Of a stretch of 64,000 bases of DNA, positions 28,701 through 41,800 are shown piece by piece; position 1 is the first letter of the stretch, and each line of letters begins with the position of its first letter. The stretch covers positions 309,053-373,052 of the forward strand of contig VZRR01012875.1 of the NCBI GenBank assembly GCA_013398015.1, in the 5' to 3' direction. The stretch comes from Oreocharis arfaki. Its lineage: Eukaryota; Chordata; Aves; Passeriformes; Paramythiidae. The translations under genes were made by a program, and so were the position numbers. The notes beneath the pieces are model-generated. The model was not told where the DNA came from, ran no database searches, and saw nothing but the letters and a program-made list of their open reading frames with translations.

Positions 28701-29989
28701 ATCTGGCCTTCTGAAAACATCTTTCAGTGCCCCACCACCCAGGCACTCCCAGACAGCATTTTTCCACAGCCTGGTCAGACCATTGGTGTTGCTTCATCAG
28801 GATTTTTAGCTGCTGCCTCACTCTGCCCTCCTAGCAGAGGTGCTCATCAGGAAAGCTCAGAGTCCTTCTCTGCAAAGATCAGAATATTGTTGCTTGGGAG
28901 GGATAGATACAGTTAGATTAACCCCCAGTTTGTCTTCATTTGCTCCCATCACAGCAAAGACAGAAATATCTGGCCCATACACAGCCTCTGCCCAACCCCA
29001 TTAACATTTGTTTAAAAGAGCCACCAAAGGAGAGATTAACAGCTCCTCATTTATTTTAGAGTATTTCCTGGTTTGTTTTTGAAATGCACCATCTGTGCTT
29101 CCACCACGATGTGTTAATGAAACCTGGCTCTTGGTTCTTTTAGGGCACAAAAGTGATTTTAAATGCACCAGTAGCCAGGAACCTGAACCCACAAGTTGCA
29201 GCTGTGACTGTAATGTAGTGTGTGGTAATGGCACATCCACCTTTCCACCTGGAAAAGCTCATCCCACAGCTGCCAGGAGCGGTCTGAAATGATTGTGAAA
29301 AACCCACCAGCAACATCCAGCCTCCTTTACAATTCAGATGTAAGGAGACCGAGGAGATTTTAGCACCTAGAGATTTCAAGTAATGGTCGGAGTCAAACAG
29401 CTGGAATTGAGACACAGTCTCACTGATGGTTCTTATGTTTGCTTTTGTTGTGGTTTAGCCAGTAGACTTTGGGATAACTGTGTCTGCAGGATCCCAAGGC
29501 TCTAATAAAGCTGCATTTCCCATCAGCTGTATTTTTATTTGCGTTGCTACAGGAGGTACCTTGGCATCTGCAAGACAAGACAGAAAGGCTTACAAAGTGG
29601 ATCGAAGTGTAGGATTAGGGCACAAGTTGACTCTTCAGATAAATATACAAAACCTGCAACTAAACTGTGCTTTGAAGAGGAATTTTAAATTTTATTAAAT
29701 CTGTTTGGTGCCATCTCACTGTGTACACAAGACAGAAACCCAAGATTTTTATCCTGCTTAAGCAAGCACTAAAGGCAGTTAAATTCCACACAAATTCTCT
29801 CAGACCAAAGCACATTTCCACAGCAGATAACCCAGATTATGCTAACAAAGCAAAGGATTAACTTTTTTTTCCCCTCAAATGGTAATGCTGTTAAAAACAC
29901 AAAGCCAAGTGACACTGTCTTGGCTAGCTTACTCTTATTAAATAGTAATATCTTGGTCTGGTCAGAAATTACCATCATCTGGGGGAGAC

Positions 29990-30026
29990 AGAGAAGGAAG
30001 GAAGGAGGAGGAGGAGGAAGAGAGAG
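29990..30026. repeat. Purine-only (GGA)n/(GGAA)n microsatellite
   Basis: The run is 37 nt of unbroken purines, made of GGAA repeats followed by GGA repeats and then GA repeats. Such homopurine tracts can be length-polymorphic and can form triplex DNA. Confidence 0.85.
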
Positions 30027-32696
30027 TGGGACAGGCATGTTAACACCTGCCTTTAAAGACATTGTTCTATCTGATAAAAGTGACAGAGTTGTGTTTCTAA
30101 AGAAATGAAAATCTGAGCCTAATACCAGCAGCCTGCCTTTTCCTGAGGAACAACATCACGGATTTCAACATCTTTTACCCACAAGGTGAAGTGGTACCAG
30201 TTATCACGGGAGAAAAATAAATCACAATGTTTCATGTCCAGACCAAAAATCAAGTAAACTCTGGAAAAGCAACAGTAACCCTGGAAACACAAAGTTTTAT
30301 TCCACATTAAATATGAAATAAACTTACCGAAAACAAGGAAGTAAAAAAAAAAAAAGTTTGAACAATGCCTGAAGAGACCTCGGCCATATGTGGTGCCATC
30401 TTCAGAAATTTCTTTCTAGGCTGCTATGCCACTGTTCAATTTGTTAAATTATTTTTATGTTAGTGAGAATGATTAGGTTTCTTGTGCAGTTATTGGAACC
30501 TGAAAGGCACCTTTATTTACCTCATTTATCATATACAGCAGCATTCGGCTGAATTGTAGAGGTAAACAATTTTAAATTGTAATATTCTTGCTTGAATGCA
30601 GTCATCTTGACCACAGGTGCTTCGGAAAAATGCAGATTTAAACTGTTCACATTACTGTTTTATCTGCATTTCAGCCTGAATTACTAACTTATCATCAAGC
30701 TCAGCGATAAAGAAACATGGAGGGAAGATATTAAATATTTATGCCTACAGTACCTACAAATATTCATTGAAATATTAATTGTAAAACAAAAGCATAACTG
30801 TTCCAGCTGCCAGGACTGGTAAAGGCGATACTTAAAGCCAACCAACAGTGCCACAGTCAATTTAGTTTGGTGTGCTAAAAGAATTGTTAGTTCAATTTAA
30901 ATTTGTCAAAAGAAATACTTCGAAAATATATATTCAAAATATTTGTCAGTCACTTTGCAATCAGCACCTGCTAGAACTGTTAAATTGTTTGAATGTTAAG
31001 GATAAAGATAAACTAGGGAAATATCTCCCTACCCTGACTCCCCAGTTTATTCTGAATTTCTGTCACAGGATTTCCTGCAGCTTTGCACACTCACACCAGG
31101 ACTGACACGTTAGTCCAGGACTCCAGAGCCTGGCCTGGCCACGATGGTTACGGCAAAGCAGGTGCCACAGGCAGCCTTTCATCATGCCACTTTCTTAAAG
31201 GGTGGTCTCTTCAATCAGTGAATGCCTTTTACAGTAAGTTGCAATTATTTTTTGCAAGAAATAAAAGCTTACTGCAATCTGAAAGAAATAAAAGCTGGTC
31301 TTTGCTGAAAGAGCTTATTATAAAAGGCAAGCTGCGTGGGTGAGGAGGGGAGAAATGCCAGCTGAAATGGGCTGAAGAGAAAAATCAGAGTAGCTGGGAC
31401 AAATGAAGAGCAACCTCTACTTCACAGAGATTAAATAATTAATTATCCTGGAGAAAGCCCTGTGTTTACCTCACACACATTCGGTGCCTTAACAAGGGCC
31501 ACCATCGGTGCTGCATTATAACAGCACAGCACACACTGAGCTGGAGCTCAGCTTATTGCATTACAGCGGATTTTAAATACTGCTGCTCCTCAAAGGCAAT
31601 GATATGGGGTCAAGAACATAATACCCATTGCAGAGAAATCTAATTCCAAAGCTGGGAAAGTCTCTTCCCACCCCAAAATGGCTTTAGGTATTGAAATGAA
31701 TACTGTATTACAGCTAAGCTTTGGTCAAAGCAGAAATTCTGACAGATTTATTACTACCTTATCAAGTGACTTCATGGTTTCAAAAAATATACATATATTC
31801 TTCTAAAATCCATTTATCTAGGCAGAATTTAATAGTTACAAGAAGTATGCTCATTTAATTGAAATTTGCTCGTAGCATGTTGCTCTAGGGCTCTCTCCAT
31901 CTGCAGCACCCCACCAAGGCGTGCATCCTTTTATTCCTGCCGTCTATCTTCCTCATTCAGAGGCCCACTTAAAATCATGCTAAGGCACTTTCCTTTATGC
32001 CTTTGCATTCTCAGAAAATTGCTTTTTAACTTGGGTCAGATTCAATTTTAACTTTATTTTTTAGGAAATGTTTTTTAATCTGCAGCAGCTCAGCATTTAT
32101 ATACCTCATTTTACAGTGCTGCTCTGGAAGAAATGAAGGAAGTGGCCGAGGCCTCATGACCCCAAAGCAGTGTACTCTGTTCGTCAAAGGTGCTGTGAGA
32201 CTCTGGGGGAGACAGGAAAAATGGGCTGTGATTTTGGCTCAGGCCCTCCCCAGCCTCCAGCACGAGGTAAAATCACTGCTGGGTGATGCTGGATGTCAGG
32301 ACGTGCTTTGTGGCACACATGTGCCCATGGGCCCATTGGACTTTTACTATCTCCAGGCATTTCACTTCTACAAACTTGCTGATTAATGAAGAAAGCTAAA
32401 AGCCCTTCCAAGAGCTCAGCCCTTGGAGAAGGGTAAGCAGAAATCATCACTCAGCTAAAAGCTTTCAGTTGCATTAGTACATATCTGAAAAAAGTTGTTC
32501 GATTCAGGTCACCTCAAGACAAGCTGACAGGATGCCATGGGGGCCCTGGGTGAGCCTGCAGTCCCTGAGGCAGCTTTGCATGATCCCCCTCCAGCCACAG
32601 GGGATCTGGGAGCACTCACAGACAGCACAGAGAGAAGAGTCTGGCAGAAGGGAAACCAGAAAGAGAGTGGATTTAATTCAGAAACCAGGAAGTCAT

Positions 32697-32898
32697 TCTG
32701 GACTGTGGGGGAGGTGAGGCCCTGGCACAGGTTGCCCAGAGAGGCTGTGGCTGCCCCATCCCTGGAAGTGTCCAAGGCCAGGTTGGATGCGCCTTGGAGC
32801 AGCCTGGTCTAGTGGAAGGTGTCCCTGCCCATGGCAGGGGGTGGGACTAGGTGATCTTGAAGGTTCTTTCCAACCCAAACCATCCTATGATTCTGTTG
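32697..32898 (+). mobile_element. CR1 3'-terminal fragment, plus orientation
   Basis: About 200 bp of the CR1 3' region is present, beginning around GTGAGGCCCTGGCACAGG and including GTTGCCCAGAGAGGCTGTGG, CCATCCCTGGAAGTGTCCAA and CCATGGCAGGGGGTGGGACT. It ends with the octamer-like CCTATGATTCTG just before 32898. This is the usual extremely 5'-truncated form of avian CR1 insertions. No coding sequence remains. The 5' break is approximate, because divergence blurs it. Confidence 0.93.
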
Positions 32899-35800
32899 TA
32901 TTAAGAAAGCAGTGTTCCATGTAATTGAGACTGCAAACATAAAACAAATCTTTGACTAAAAGCATATGAGAAAAGAAACTCCTAACTGATTCATGGATGT
33001 AGGCTACACGCTGAGCTTCTAGAAGTTAAAGGAGAAGCATTTTGAATATATATTCTACTGGATTTGGTTCCCATAGCAAGTTCTTAATGTGGAAGGATTG
33101 ATGTTTCATATTTCCTTTTGTCCACATCCAATCACAGTGCCAAGTGCACTTATCTGAAGGACATTATTTTAATGAAGTCATTTGTGCCCTTAAAAATTAA
33201 TATGTCAGAGCAGTTAAAGTCTAGTGACTGTAACCAAACCAAATAATGTATAATGGAGAAATGCAGTGAGAAAAAAAAAGCAGCCTGAAGTCAAGGTTAA
33301 AGTAGTTAACCTTAGGAAAAAAGAGGGAAAAGAAAAGCCAATGCCAATTATATGTCCCCTTGACACACCATAAAGGATACCATTACATTGTCATCACTCT
33401 ACTGCATACAGTTGTGAATTGAGATTATTAACCATCACTGTACTGTACATCGAAGGCACCAGGAAATTTATCTTCATTTGAGGAGATAAAAATTATATTC
33501 TTGTGGTCTAGAGACACTTGATCTAAGAGAAGCCCCTCTAGCAGCACAGTACCAGAGCTTCTCAGAGAGCCATGACTAGAACAGTCCTTTTTGTTATAAA
33601 GGTTTTGTGCAAGCTAAACACATTGCGAAAATATGATGCAACATTCACTCATCCTGTTCTTTAAGCTAAGTTATACAGAAACTGCTCTTTAATTACATCA
33701 GTGCAGGAAAACTCTTCACTCATTCTTTGTATAAAGCCATAACAGACTGTTATATCAGCAGCTCCTTAAATTACAACAGCTCCTACTCAGGGCTTCCTGT
33801 CTTTAAGTAATTCAGCTTTTCCCACATTCAGGTAAAAGTGAACCATGTACCATCTAAAATGCCAACAACATACAAGAAAACAAAGTATACCTGTTGAGGT
33901 GCTACTATTTCATCACCATTCTTACTATGGCATTTTCTTCAGGGAATGCCATCATTGCAGTACGTAGTGACAGAAGCAGAGTTGGTGCCCTGTGAAATGA
34001 CAGGAAGTGTTCACATACAGAACTGAGGCTCCTTCCTTCAACATTCCAGCACATGTGCCACCCAAAAATTCACTGCCCTTTGGGTAATGGAAGGGGATTT
34101 CTAGCCAAGAATGCAGGAAGTCTAAACACATCAAGAGTTAACCCTCTGTCCAAATTTCCTGATATCCAACACCCCCCACCTCACTCCCAACAAATGGACA
34201 GTATTTTTCTCTCCTGCAGAGAAGGACCATGTCCACTGGAACCCAGCAATCTAACACCACAGCAGTTCACTTAAACTGCTGCTCACATGGGGAGGTTTCT
34301 TCATTATTAGCTGCAAACGTTTCCAGACAAGAAAAGCACAATCACATTTGCAGAGCCCATCACAGATATTTATGCATTCTTCTTCTTGGCCCATGGAATT
34401 TACTGGTTTGATAAACTCCCTTCCCCTTTTAACACAGCTTAGCAGCCTCCAAGGTGCACCTCCAAACCAGATTAATGTACCTCCAGAACATTCATAAGGT
34501 AAAGAAATGTAATTTAATTTGTGATTGCATAAACCAGTCACGGAAGCCTCCCAAGAAGCCTGAGTTTTCATTTCTTTCATAGAAGACATTTAATTATATG
34601 ATAATTACTTACAGCTTGCAGCTCAGCTTCTACTTTTATGAAATATAAATTGCTCTTCACTCAAAAGTGCAGGATGAGCATTTAAAAGGCTTCATTAAGT
34701 AGGTTTTAAGATTTTTCTGACGACTTTCTTTAAGCTGTGGAATGGAAAGCAGATGTACCTGTAAACTGAAGCTTGCTTCACAGAAGAACAAAGTAGAATT
34801 GCTAATGTAATACCAGGATGGATGAGCCTTTACAAGAAAAAAATATTAACTTTTAACAAACACATTTTTTAAAATAACAAACAAAATATTTCTGTCAAGC
34901 TGCATGATAAAAGGAACCAGAAGGGAAGAAGCAGCATTGCCAGACTCAGACATGAACAACAAGGCTCTTTATTCTAGATTTCCAGAGCTTGGAAACCTGA
35001 GGTTGTGTCAGACTCACACAGTTATTAAAGCAGCCTGACCAAGAACCCACCAACTCATTTGTGGCTTCCTAAAACCCTGGAAAACAGGAATTATGAAAGC
35101 AGAAGGAGGGAGACAAGGAAAATAACTTCACATGAATTTATGTATTGAAATTCTGTGACTGTTTAGGTCTTGCTTTTTATTTTAGACCATTAGGAGATTG
35201 TGATGCTGGTACTTCTGCCCTCTCATATCTTCACAGTGCTACAAGACTAGACGTAGGAACAAACGTATGAGGACACAAAATCACCAGAGGCTGAGGTCCT
35301 GGCTGCTACAAAACACTGTGCAGATGTTACTGCTGTCTGGTAGCCACACAAATATCTCACAGTGGTGGTGGAAAGATGCTGTTTCCTACAAACCCTGCAG
35401 GGAGCCATGACCCAGGCAGGCAGCGTGTTCTTCTGCCACAGGGTTGTGGCTCCTCCATCCCAGGCAGGAGAGGTGAGCTGAGAAAGGTGCTGAGGTGTGA
35501 GCTACACCTTTTGAGACTCCAACAGGTAAGTTTTTTTATTTTAGATTAGTAGTTGGGTATGCCCATATTAGTTACATCTGGATTCATTAAACATGAATAT
35601 ACAGAATGAGACAATAAAACTAATACACACAGCCTGCCTGTAAATTCTGCTCAGCAGCTGCTGTCAGCCACCCTCTAAGTCAGTACCTCAGAAGAAGAAT
35701 TCTCTCTGAAGCAGAAGAACACAAAACTAGAGACTTGCCTAGACCAGGGCACTGTGAAGGAAAGTAAGCAGATCTAAAAAACACAGACTGGAAGGCTCAG

Positions 35801-38800
35801 TTAAACTGCATTAATCTTTGTATGGATACTCTCACTCAGAATTAAAAGTACCCCTGATTGAAGTGAGGCTTATTAATTCCCAAGGGAAAACAAAGCTTAT
35901 TATGATTTTTTGTCATTTAAATTCTGAAGTAACAAGTCCATCGAGAATTTGATCATTTGGTTTAAAAGGTACTTTGGAATAATTTTCCTAAGGGCTCCCA
36001 TCTAGAGCAGCATTTGCAGACTGCAGTGTCTTTTCAGACATTTTACAGACACTGCAGTACTGAGCACTCACATCACCCCAGAGTCACCTCTGTGCAGCAA
36101 GGGAATGCAGTTTACTGTTTTTCCTTCCTCTGGAGATGATACTCCCCAAAGAGACATATTTAAGTGTGACCATGGGCAAGCAGCCCCACAGACACTGGTC
36201 TTTACATAGAGGCTGTGATCAGTGCTCCTAACGCACTGCTGGCTGGAGTCAGCCGTGATCCAGGGGAAAACGAAGAGCCAACACCCCACAGCAAGTTGTG
36301 CCTTGGCTGGAACGGGCAGAAAAGTTCATCTTTATTTTATATAGTTTACAAAAGGGCAGAAAATGCCATGCCATTTCATTCTGAACAGCTTTTTCCATTA
36401 TCTACTGCAGCTTGTAGCACTTAGCAGCTAAATAACAGCAAAGGAAAGAAATTAAGAAGTATAGAGGAGCAAAAGGAGTTGTATTTCCAGCTGAGACGTG
36501 GAGAGAATTGAGAGACAGTGAAAGGCTGCTTTGTGTAGGACTGAACATATCTTCTGTACCCTTAATCACACCAACACAGGCTGCTGGGGTCAGGCTCTCA
36601 AATACCCTCATATTGATCAGTAATGTCTCAACCTGTGGAAATCAGCTTGATGCTGAAACAAAAGCTACCTGGCAGCACATAAAAAATTTAAAAGCATTTT
36701 TTGAGCACAAGTGCTGAAGAAAGGTGTACCTGTGGGCTGCCCAGCAGCATAAAAGTGTCTCTCCCAAAGGGAAAAGGCTACTTAGAGCTACTGTGAGACC
36801 TGACAAACTTTTGGCCACACACTTTGCCTTGAAATGGGACAATATTTTCTACAGCTGCTTTTCTGAAACTTCTCATGTGCAGAGAGGGAAGAGGAGGATC
36901 AGGAGGCAGAGACACATCACTGCCTTCTATGTCCTGGCCTCTTGGTACTACTCCTATTTCCATACTTCACCAGGAGGATCATTCAGCGAAATGGTTTGAA
37001 GGCAGTGGGGAGGTAAGGAGAGCACCTGATCACACAGTCCCATAAAAATAAAAGGTTTCTCTTTTAAGTTCCATTCAATCTAGCTGAAATTTTGCATCTG
37101 CAACAACTGCACAATTAAGACTGTAAGAGATAAAGTTGTAATTTAAATCTATAATTAAAACAAAACTTCTAAGGAGCAATCTTTTATTCTTTCCAATCTG
37201 TTCCTTTAGCATTTTATCAGTTTAAGGTACTTTTAAAGCCCATAGCAAGATATAACACCACACTCTTCCCAGAAAGTGAAGTAGCAGGGCCTCAGAAAAC
37301 ATCTGCCATCAGGCAGGTGCACTTTGTGCTCCAATGAAGAATGTCCCATTTTTCATAGTTGGATACTGCTGGGGAACCTCATTAGAAACCAAATTACTAC
37401 CTGCATCAGGTTTACACTAATGTATTGACATCTACAGCACTTGTTAAATGAACCATAAATCCAATACACTAAAGTCATTTTCAACTGAATCAAATCAGGT
37501 TTCAGTCAAAAGAATTACAATTGTTATATACTTAATGCTTGGCACTTTCCTGGTGTCTCCAGCTAGATCATTTCAGACACAGAGAGAAAATCGTGAACCT
37601 ATGAAACAGCACAAGCTAAATTGGACACACTGCGAGCATACTAAACATGGGGCTAGGAGTTTGAGGATGATAATTGACTCTAATTGACTACTTGGTAAAG
37701 CTACCCAGGCATCCATAGGCACACTCCTTACTAATCTGTTTTCAACAGATGCTATTTTCTTCTCCTTAGTTAATTTCTACTTTTTTATTATAAACCACAT
37801 TGTTTCATTTCACAGAATCTTTTAATTTTAAATCTTTACCTGCTAGTCCCTCTCCAAAGTAATGGCTTCATGGGACTATGGGCCCACCTGCAATACGTAA
37901 AGACCAGGCAGCAGCACTGTGCACAGCCCTCCTCAGAATTCTTCCTCAACAGGAAGAAAAACGCCTTCCAGGCCTTGGGAAGCAAATTCCTGTGTTGTCT
38001 CTTCCCCCCACAGCCACCACTGGTCTTCTTTTAATGCTGATCTAAAAGACCTTGACCCACATGCGAGTGAGGGCAGCATTAACCCCTAATTTCCTTTTCT
38101 CTCTGGATCAATTATTTCCCAGTAAATCCCAGTCTGTCATCCAGTGCCTGACCATGTGCACAGTACAAAAGGGGATGTCAGCAGAGAGGACAGAGCCAGT
38201 TTCCCCCTGTCCTGCTCCTCCAGCCTACTTTTTCAGCTTGCTTAAACCAAGACATTTGAAAGGCCTAATTCAAATTCTGTACAGCTACGAATTTGAGCTA
38301 GCAGATTTGTCCAGCTAGATTTTCCTCCAGCCTTACACAGATACTTTCCTTAAGTGGCCTTAGTTCTGCTTAATTCATTTCCCAGAAATAGAAAACAGCA
38401 AAATGCAAATTAAAAAGGAAATATATATGAGCCAGCTCCTCTATCAGCATAAATCAAACCTGGTACCAGTGAATTACTCTGACACTTAAGTGTCTGAGGA
38501 ACCAGCTCCTTATCAAGAGTTTACATAGATTAAATTCATTTACTAGGCCAAACCATAAACAATCTCTTTTGGGCTCTTGCTATCTAAACTCCAGGCAGAA
38601 TATCTGTGCAAGTTCTCCTCCTCCTCCTCCCCTGTGCTTGGAGCACTGCTGTCTCCATGATCTGCCCCAGCAATAAAGAGATGCCCCTTGGAAGAAGTAG
38701 CCATGCAAAAGAATAAAAGGCCACATTAAATTTATGCAGCCTGGAAGCAGTTCTGCTGATCAGTCAGAAATAATTGGTGACCTTCTATTATGAGAAGAAA

Positions 38801-41800
38801 CAGCCTCAGTAGAAGGGGTGGAAACTACTTGCTTCCATTCATGCCTAGAGCTGGATTGTTTGGAGAGCTAAGGCTGTCCAGTTGGATGGTACTCTCACAC
38901 CTCTGGCCACTTTCCATCCCCATTTACTATTTTCCACAGTGCCTGCTTGTGGAGGACTCTAGCAGAAAGTCATCCTGCCAGTGTATTCAAGGACACTTTT
39001 GCAATGCACTGTTACTCATCTGACACATTTAGAGGCTGATGGTGAAAATGAGGATCACCCACACAGTGCATCTCATTCCCACATCGTTGCTGAAATGCTG
39101 GATCTGCCCCTAGAAGAGGCTCTTGAACCTCCCAAGTCAGCAACCTGTCCCCTGAACCCAGCACACAGGCAGGTCTTGGACCAGGACAAGCTGGCACAGC
39201 TCAGCAGAAGGCAGTGGGCCATTTGCTCAGCATGTTTGCTATCAAGTGAAAGGTCAGCAACTCATTGTGGAAAAACTCAGAACATTCTGGTAAACTGAGG
39301 TGAAAACACAGCCTCAAGCCGAGTGAAGACAGTTAGAGTGAAGATCACACTTACCTTGGAACAGATTTGTTTTCAATTGCTTCTTCCTTCCGATTCTCAA
39401 ATTCTTTTTTGTCCCACTCGGTTTTCCAGTACATTTTTAGTTTCTTACTCCCCTGCAAACAAACATCTTGCACACAGGTTTCATATAGGTGTGACTCCTT
39501 TCCATTGCTTCCCTGGGCTGCTCAGTCTGCATCAGTGTCCATCAGGAGATGAATGAGGATGCCATGCTGCTGGCATCAATTCCCCTCAGACATTTCTGCA
39601 GTGAGCTGGGAAGGCTGCACCCTCCTCACCACATCAGTCCATAGTCAACTCTCCTACACTTCAATCGTGGTCATTTTATCCCCCTCCACCCCACAAAATA
39701 AAAGAGTAGGTATTAATCTACCAACTGTAAGGTTGCTTTGCATCCTGCAGAGCCGGCTGCCATGGGACACCTGCATGGGATGCTCACCAGACAATCAAAA
39801 CACTGGTGGGATAACCAGCACTGTGGCTGATGCAGGAGCTATTAGCTGGAGATCTCTGTTACGAAATACATAAGAATAAAGTCTTTGATTTCATTGTAGC
39901 TGGGTCCATAAAACACATCCTCTGTGAACTACACGTTCTCTGGGGGTTAGGGGACCACAGGACTGCACTGGGCTTCCCTTTATAGAAGACAAAAAAGCTG
40001 CAGGGCAAGCAGAGAACAGAGTCAAAGAAAAGCCTGGCCCATTGGGTAAAGGGAAAGAGATTCAAACTATGTACCAATGAAAGGACAATACCAAGAAATT
40101 GAGGTTAGTTCAGAGCCAGTTACAAAAGCTCAGAACAAAGAATGGCTATATGAGGCTTTAAAAACTAGTAGCAGATCCAGAAATAAAAGCCAATCAAAGT
40201 GAGTTCTAAAGGAAACACATCAGTGACCCCAACATAGTAACAGGTCAGAAAGGTCGTTTCACTGTAGAGCTCTCCAAATACAACACAACAAACAAGCTTG
40301 CTAATGCTGACAGAGTCAGGTTAATTTTCTTGTAGTACAGTGTCTGTGCCCAACCATAGTGAAACCAGCCAGAGCCAGTGCATCAAGTCACATAATCAGT
40401 GTAGGAGGATAAAAACACCTTCCTCAAACATCTTTGATGAAGGCTTTTGACTTTTGAATTACCTGCTATGCTTCGATTTATTATTTTTGATGACAGTCTT
40501 TTGTTTTCATCCAAACTAATTATGCCCAAATCAATGGTAATGGTAGATTTGGCATCAATTATCCCTGTAGATGCTCTCAACCTAAATTATCATTTTGCAC
40601 ACAGATAATTCCCTTGGCTACCTCCTGCCAGAGCATCAACACCTGAGTATTTATTTCACTAATTATTTTTATGCACATCATCACTGGCATTTGATGTAAA
40701 CTACAAGAATATAAACAGCTTCCCCCTCTTGTGCTGTCCAGAGACATCAGAAGATGGGCTCCCTCTACAGTGAGCCACTGTCTAATAATCTGCTCAGAAA
40801 CTGCACTGAAACTGAGCTGTGTTCACAAAATCTTTCTCAGTCACAGACCCTGTACTGGACAAGGTGTCCAAGCAGATCATTTGTGGAGTCTTATCAGCAC
40901 AAGACCAGTGTCTCTTCATTGACCTCACTGGAGAGTCAAGAGTTTAAAAAAAGCTGAAAACTGTCAGGGTTTTTTTGCATTTAAAAAAAAAGACTTCTGC
41001 ACTTTTGCAGCTGCCTCTCTGGTTGTTCACTTCTCCAAGTCTTCCCCTGCCTAGAAGGGATTACTCAATTCTGAAGGAGAAGCACAGCCCACAGTGATTG
41101 GGATGACAGATGGATCCACCTGCTGGCATAAAGATCGTATTTTCTGTCTATTCCACTTCCAAATCAGGAAAAAAAAATAAAAAAAGTTTTCTGTTGGAAG
41201 TGAAAGGCTCCCACATTATCATTTACATTATTTTGCTGTCCACCTTTTTCCTCATATAAAAATCACCAAGGTCAAAAGTAGTCACTTGACTTTCAGAGAA
41301 AAAAAACATAACCAAATAGATGCAAACATTTTTCTGACATTTTGACTCAGAATTTTAAAATCATCTCAAATAGCCCCTCTACATTTGAAAATTGTGTTTA
41401 CTTCTGAGACAAATAGGATTAGTCTCAGTGACAGATTAATTTGCTTTTTTGATATAGAAAAAGTGCTCTGTGGGATAAACACAAACACTGCAGGCTCCAG
41501 AGGATTGCAGGAGAGCATTTCACCTCCAGGTCACTGGTTCAGGTTCCATCTGGAGGTAGGGACAGAAGATTTTTTTAATGTCTAATGTTCAGTGGTCTAT
41601 GTGAAATGAGTTTTGTTGTTGTGCCTTCACTTCAAGTAACACTACTGAGTGTCTTAATGGTCTTGTTAGAGGCCAAGGACTGGGCAAGCGCAGTGAGCAG
41701 CAAACCCTCCTGCTTCCCGAGCTTCCTTTCCATAAAGGAAAGTCTGTTCTTGAGCTGGCTGTAACACAGTTGTTCAGTAACAAAACAAAGGATTTCTTGA

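Larger units (their letters stand above)
14631..32696. other. Intergenic DNA, no gene recognised
   Basis: There are no recognisable exons, RNA genes or mobile elements. Low-complexity stretches include a 35-nt purine run at 16731-16765, (CTC)n at 20481-20495 and a 37-nt purine run at 29990-30026. Open frames reach about 160 codons, without domain features. Part of this may be conserved regulatory DNA, but inspection alone cannot show that. Confidence 0.7.
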
